Shown piece by piece: positions 6,724 to 9,052 of a stretch of DNA of 9,052 bases. Every line of letters starts with the position of its first letter. Position 1 is the stretch's first letter. The DNA is from Lachnospiraceae bacterium (GTDB taxonomy: Bacteria > Bacillota > Clostridia > Lachnospirales > Lachnospiraceae), in assembly GCA_003520205.1 (NCBI GenBank), contig DOVG01000093.1, positions 1 to 9,052 on the forward strand, in the 5' to 3' direction. A model generated the notes under the pieces. It saw only the letters and a list, made by a program, of their open reading frames with translations, was not told the DNA's origin and did no database searches. A program made the translations under genes and the position numbers.

Positions 6724-6903
6724 TTATAAGTAGCAGGATGTGTGAGAATGATGATTATGGACTATCATGTTAAAGATGATACAGGTAGTATAGAATAATG
6801 ATGAAGTTTTTTTCAGATTCCGTTTCGGTACTACTTGATAATCGGTTAAATGTCCTTCAGCTATAAGCTGCTTTGCTTTTGCATGATAGTTATAATATGT
6901 CAT
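6724..6903 (-). pseudogene. 5' remnant of a small conserved gene downstream of hicA
   Basis: On the minus strand an ATG at 6903-6901 opens a 59-codon frame. It begins MTYYNYHAKAKQLIAEGHL followed by TDYQVV. I recall this opening from short (~90-100 aa) uncharacterised Firmicutes proteins with the pattern YYNYHAxAKxLIxEGxLxxY. After about residue 25 the translation becomes low-quality (runs such as HNHHSH) and family similarity stops. The original 3' part therefore seems to have been replaced near 6800-6830. It starts 11 bases after the hicA stop. An AGGGAG stretch lies almost against the ATG, which is unusually close for a ribosome binding site. The family assignment is from memory of a pattern and needs a database search. 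Confidence 0.5.
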
Positions 6904-6914
6904 TCTCCCTACAA

Positions 6915-7133
6915 TTATAATAATTTTACAAATTCTTCTAAGGTTATATTAGCTTGTTTTAAAATGCTTTTCAAAGTTCCTTTTGCAATTTCATCATGCA
7001 TTGGGATAATTACAACATATTCTCCATCCGAATATTTGCGATGACTCCCTTTTTGAGATACATACTCAAAGCCAAATTCTTGAAGTACTTTAATAACCTC
7101 ATTTGGCTTACACACCGGATATTTAGAAGGCAT
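6915..7133 (-). CDS. hicA: HicA-family toxin (mRNA interferase)
   Basis: A 72-residue protein of the usual length for HicA, a double-stranded-RNA-binding-fold ribonuclease that cleaves mRNAs and halts translation when its antitoxin is lost. It has the N-terminal helix (NEVIKVLQEFGFEYV), the catalytic GSHRKY strand with His31, the IIPMHDEIAKGTL strand-turn-helix and the C-terminal ILKQANITLEEFVKLL helix. All family landmarks are present, so it looks functional. Its ATG shares one base with the hicB stop (TAATG), giving tight coupling with the antitoxin gene upstream. The remnant gene at 6903 follows after 11 bases. Confidence 0.9.
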   Translation of the reverse strand: MPSKYPVCKPNEVIKVLQEFGFEYVSQKGSHRKYSDGEYVVIIPMHDEIAKGTLKSILKQANITLEEFVKLL

Positions 7134-7330
7134 TACATCACCTCCAGTACTCCAAGATAATATTCGGACGGATTATCTGGTATTTCATTATCCTCAAAAT
7201 ACAACTCTAACGCTTCTCTTAAGTTTTCTCTCGCTTCATTTATTGTTTTTCCTTGGGATGCTATGTCTGTTGCCAGATCTATGGCAACATACCAAGGATC
7301 TTCAAAACTAATCAATATTTGTCTTGCCAT
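7133..7330 (-). CDS. hicB: HicB-family antitoxin, short form without a DNA-binding domain
   Basis: A 65-residue protein that matches the HicB partial RNase H-like fold: an N-terminal strand region, then DLATDIASQGKTINEARENL and REALELYFED. This fold binds and blocks HicA. Full-length HicB proteins (~100-150 aa) carry a C-terminal ribbon-helix-helix or HTH domain that represses the operon. Here the chain stops after a short tail (NPSEYYLGVLEVM), so no DNA-binding domain is visible. Short HicB forms are known and the frame shows no damage. The start is supported by GGGAGG at 7345-7340 on the minus strand, 9 bases from the ATG. It is the first gene of the hicB-hicA pair. Confidence 0.86.
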   Translation of the reverse strand: MARQILISFEDPWYVAIDLATDIASQGKTINEARENLREALELYFEDNEIPDNPSEYYLGVLEVM

Positions 7331-7345
7331 TATTATTTACCTCCC

Positions 7346-7382
7346 ATACGAAACTCGTATTTCAGGGCTTGTAGCCCTGAAA
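7346..7382. promoter_or_regulatory. Two adjacent perfect palindromes between the hicB promoter and ribosome binding site
   Basis: The first pair is ATACGA (7346-7351) and TCGTAT (7355-7360) with a 3-base centre. The second is TTTCAGGGCT (7360-7369) and AGCCCTGAAA (7373-7382) with a 3-base centre. They share base 7360 and touch the hicB Shine-Dalgarno sequence. They may be operator sites for autoregulation, or 5'-UTR hairpins limiting hicB translation. No T-tract follows on either strand, so they are not a standard terminator. Confidence 0.6.
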
Positions 7383-7437
7383 ACATTGCTTTTACTATTC
7401 GAGTATTTAGAACACAAGTTTCCAACAGTTTTATTTG

Positions 7438-7466
7438 ATTATACCACACCACCCACCCTTTTGACA
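7438..7466 (-). promoter_or_regulatory. Extended -10 promoter for hicBA
   Basis: Read on the minus strand, TGGTATAAT at 7446-7438 is a full extended -10 element. The -35 region (7466-7461, TGTCAA) matches the consensus poorly, which is common for extended -10 promoters. The predicted start near 7431 gives a ~100-base leader that includes both palindromes. Confidence 0.55.
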
Positions 7467-7473
7467 GGTGCCA

Positions 7474-7782
7474 TTATGCGGATTTTAGCATGTTTCTAAA
7501 TTCTTTTTTCCACTGCTTAATTCCTTTAAGAATAATATCATTACTTGCATAGTCAACTTCGATCATTGCCATTGTTACTTTGTTTCTGTGAAGATTATCG
7601 CAAGCACAATACTTTACATTAACAACTGCATTTCCGTCTGCCTTGTATATGCAATGAAACTCGAATACTCCATCTTCTATTATACATTCCATGCTACCGT
7701 AGTTCTTATTCTTTTTCCAATGGAATATGCTGTCATCATATATATCAGGAAGTTCTCTATACACAGTTGAATGATGCACCAA
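7474..7782 (-). CDS. Hypothetical protein, possibly 5'-truncated
   Basis: A minus-strand frame of ~102 residues with protein-like composition: YRELPDIYDDSIFHWKKN near the start, EFHCIYKADGNAVVNVKYCA in the middle and GIKQWKKEFRNMLKSA at the end. I do not recognise the family. There is no ATG. The only starts near the 5' end are TTG at 7782 and GTG at 7779, without a visible Shine-Dalgarno sequence, and the frame closes at a stop only five codons further upstream. Both candidate starts fall inside a perfect inverted repeat (7773-7794). This suggests that the true 5' end was lost, or that translation is hindered. Its 3' end lies just before the hicBA promoter and it points the same way. Confidence 0.5.
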   Translation of the reverse strand: MVHHSTVYRELPDIYDDSIFHWKKNKNYGSMECIIEDGVFEFHCIYKADGNAVVNVKYCACDNLHRNKVTMAMIEVDYASNDIILKGIKQWKKEFRNMLKSA

Positions 7783-7794
7783 AACTGGTGCATC
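7773..7794. repeat. Perfect 9-bp inverted repeat with 4-base loop
   Basis: GATGCACCA (7773-7781) and TGGTGCATC (7786-7794) flank AAAC. No T-run follows on either strand, so it is not a usual terminator. It overlaps the possible start codons of the minus-strand hypothetical frame. It may be an operator, an mRNA hairpin, or the end of a small mobile segment. Confidence 0.6.
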
Positions 7795-7898
7795 GTATTA
7801 GTAATTTTCTTAATGTTGTATAGGCTGTTTCAGTACACCTATTCTCCAGTATTTCGTATGGCAATATCTAATTATGTTTATGGATTTAATGAAAGTTA

Positions 7899-7926
7899 TT
7901 GACATCTAACTAAATATGTGTATAAT
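7899..7926 (+). promoter_or_regulatory. Consensus sigma-A promoter of the tetR-ABC operon
   Basis: TTGACA at 7899-7904 and TATAAT at 7921-7926 both match the consensus exactly, with a 16-base spacer. Transcription should start near 7933, inside the operator array, leaving a ~90-base leader. A promoter this strong with operators at the start site fits tight repression. Confidence 0.85.
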
Positions 7927-7931
7927 GATAC

Positions 7932-8002
7932 TTGCGACCAAAAGTGGATTATGGTCGTAAGTTTTTGGATGTTATGCGACTGTTTTAGGAAAGCGGTCGC
8001 AA
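7932..8002. promoter_or_regulatory. Four-half-site operator array, probably for the TetR-family regulator
   Basis: Four octamers alternate in orientation: TTGCGACC (7932-7939), GGTCGTAA (7953-7960), ATGCGACT (7974-7981) and GGTCGCAA (7995-8002). Each begins exactly 21 bases after the previous one, so all face the same side of the helix, two turns apart. They form two inverted repeats (7931-7961 and 7974-8002) that cover the predicted transcription start and leader. Autorepression by the TetR-family protein encoded just downstream is the natural reading. An RNA-level role is less likely, because the transcript would begin within the first half-site. Confidence 0.75.
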
Positions 8003-8024
8003 ACTGGTATGGGGGTAAATGTAT

Positions 8025-8768
8025 ATGCCGATAAGAGTGTTTAGTGAAGAGGAAAGAAATAAATTAAAAAGAATGATGCTGGAGCAGGGAATCCCACTTC
8101 TGGAAGAATATGGCTTAAAGCATATGTCCGTGGATAAGATTACCAAGAGAGTCGGAATAGGAAAGAGTACATTTTATAATTTCTTCGAATCTAAGGAGGA
8201 CTATGTAAATCAGGCTCTGGAGTTAAATAGAGAGAAGATACTCTCAGAGATAGATAAGGCGTTTCCTGATGGAAAGAAGATTAAGCCTGCACAGTTCTTC
8301 GGTATGTTCTTCAATACAATGTTAAGTAATAATACATTTTATTCAAAGTTTTCGGCTGAAGACGAGAGAGCGCTTTACGAGGCGAATAAGAGACGAGGTA
8401 AGGATGTAAGCCTTGATAGGGAAACAGCGATTGGAATGAGAATCTTTTCTCACGTGGAGGGTGTGCGAGATGATCTCGATACAGCACTTATCGCAAATTA
8501 CATCAAGCTTATAGTACTGGCTTATGAAAATGAGTATATGTTTCATGACGCAGCTATGGAACGCATGCAGTCAGAGATTAAATATCGCCTTATTGATCTG
8601 ATTTTTGAAGAAGAGGCAAAGACGGAGCTTATGGAACTTCTTTCAGAATCTGGAAAAAGTGTAAATGATTTATCGGAAGACGATAAGGAGGCGATAAGAA
8701 GAGTTAATAAGTATCAGGGGAAAGAAGCAATTGCGAAACTTAAGAGGAAAAAGAAGGAGGAAGAATAA
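8025..8768 (+). CDS. TetR-family transcriptional regulator
   Basis: A 247-residue regulator. The N-terminal HTH is at ~35-61 (MSVDKITKRVGIGKSTFYNF followed by FESKEDYV), the standard TetR recognition-helix region. The rest is the helical ligand-binding and dimerisation domain. The last ~40 residues form a highly charged tail ending KLKRKKKEEE, longer than the usual ~200-residue family members. I chose ATG 8025 (MPIRVF) because GGGGG at 8011-8015 is then 9 bases away. ATG 8019 would add Met-Tyr but leaves only 3 bases. It is transcribed from the consensus promoter and probably represses itself and the ABC genes through the array at 7932-8002. The next gene begins at the base after its stop, with its Shine-Dalgarno site inside this gene, so expression is coupled. 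Confidence 0.92.
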   Translation: MPIRVFSEEERNKLKRMMLEQGIPLLEEYGLKHMSVDKITKRVGIGKSTFYNFFESKEDYVNQALELNREKILSEIDKAFPDGKKIKPAQFFGMFFNTMLSNNTFYSKFSAEDERALYEANKRRGKDVSLDRETAIGMRIFSHVEGVRDDLDTALIANYIKLIVLAYENEYMFHDAAMERMQSEIKYRLIDLIFEEEAKTELMELLSESGKSVNDLSEDDKEAIRRVNKYQGKEAIAKLKRKKKEEE

Positions 8769-9052
8769 ATGTCAAAAATAGTAGAATTTAAGGACGTAGT
8801 ACGCGTGTATGGTGAGGGTGATGGTAAGCAGATTGCTGTGAATCACATAGACTTTACCATAGATGAAGGTGAGTTTGTAGTTATATTGGGGCAGTCGGGA
8901 GCTGGTAAGTCCACTGTGCTGAATATGCTCGGAGGAATGGATAAACCTACGTCAGGCACGGTTACGGTGGACGGAGCGGATGTTTCATCCATGAATGATG
9001 CGAAGTTATCGGATTACAGAGCTGAAAAGATAGGATTCATATTTCAGTTTTA
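8769..9052 (+). CDS. MacB/LolD-type ABC transporter ATPase, N-terminal part (cut by window end)
   Basis: The first 94 residues of a stand-alone ATPase subunit: FKDVVRVYG with the A-loop Tyr14, Walker A GQSGAGKS at 41-48, GGMDKPTSGTVTVDG, and the Q-loop in GFIFQF with Gln93 at the very edge. This spacing and wording is typical of the MacB/LolD/FtsE-like group, which works with FtsX-type permeases in export or envelope processes. The signature and Walker B motifs lie beyond the window. The ribosome binding site AAGGAGG at 8754-8760 is 8 bases from the ATG and lies inside the tetR gene. A permease gene is expected next. The substrate cannot be told from this part. Confidence 0.92.
   Translation, partial: MSKIVEFKDVVRVYGEGDGKQIAVNHIDFTIDEGEFVVILGQSGAGKSTVLNMLGGMDKPTSGTVTVDGADVSSMNDAKLSDYRAEKIGFIFQF

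Noticed and set aside
6704..6725. Hairpin CCGAAC/GTTTGG followed by TTTT as a terminator
   Set aside because: Only six pairs including one G-U, with a short T-run and ~30 bases after a predicted start site; too weak to call.
6850..7044. 64-codon + strand frame opposite hicA
   Set aside because: Shadow of hicA and of the remnant gene behind it.
7461..7466. + strand TTGACA as a -35 element
   Set aside because: No -10-like hexamer lies 16-18 bases downstream and no + strand gene follows.
7253..7499. Two overlapping + strand frames opposite hicB and its promoter
   Set aside because: hicB on the minus strand has a clear family match and ribosome binding site. These frames cross its palindromes and promoter and have no coding features.
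7931..8002. Leader RNA riboswitch or attenuator before tetR
   Set aside because: Alternative pairings between the four octamers are possible, but transcription should start inside the first one and no terminator-like T-run follows. A DNA operator array explains the exact 21-bp phasing better.

Overview
The window reads as chromosomal DNA of an AT-rich, low-GC Gram-positive anaerobe. Frequent ATA and AGA codons, strong GGAGG-type ribosome binding sites, consensus -35/-10 promoters and the gene families present suggest a Lachnospiraceae-like Clostridia member (Butyrivibrio or Roseburia type). The species cannot be fixed from this sequence.

Left part (1-1702): the last 78 codons of a P1B-type metal-transporting ATPase end at an intrinsic terminator. 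Next comes the scar of a damaged locus. The first ~52 codons of an AraC-family regulator, with its own ribosome binding site and an upstream palindrome, run straight into the middle of an ABC half-transporter that keeps TM5-6 and a complete nucleotide-binding domain. The simplest reading is one deletion of roughly 3-3.5 kb across an AraC-ABC-ABC locus.

Centre (1776-6566): an intact locus of the same architecture. An AraC-family regulator and a strong terminator are followed by a ~200 bp leader with a 14-bp palindrome and a possible 26-aa peptide gene. Two ABC exporter-fold half-transporters follow, overlapping by ATGA. The pair resembles the YbtP/YbtQ and IrtA/IrtB type of heterodimer, whose known members import iron-siderophores. 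That substrate is an inference from family resemblance, not shown by the sequence. The regulator probably senses the substrate and controls the pair.

Right-centre (6567-7800): a patchwork. It holds a decayed reading frame with a 27-bp tandem duplication, an orphan consensus promoter on the + strand, and a minus-strand hicB-hicA toxin-antitoxin operon followed by the 5' remnant of a third gene. Upstream of hicB are two adjacent perfect palindromes and an extended -10 promoter. Beyond them is an unrecognised minus-strand reading frame that lacks a good start. This looks like an inserted or rearranged accessory segment.

Right end (7899-9052): a near-perfect sigma-A promoter is followed by four alternating half-sites spaced exactly 21 bp apart. 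They precede a TetR-family regulator gene, directly followed by the start of a MacB/LolD-type ABC ATPase gene cut by the window edge. This looks like a self-regulated TetR-ABC efflux-type operon.

Most striking are the regularly phased operator array, the AraC/ABC deletion scar beside an intact paralogous locus, the small peptide gene overlapping the first ABC gene, and the double palindrome before a HicB that lacks a DNA-binding domain. I saw no CRISPR array, tRNA, rRNA or complete transposase.
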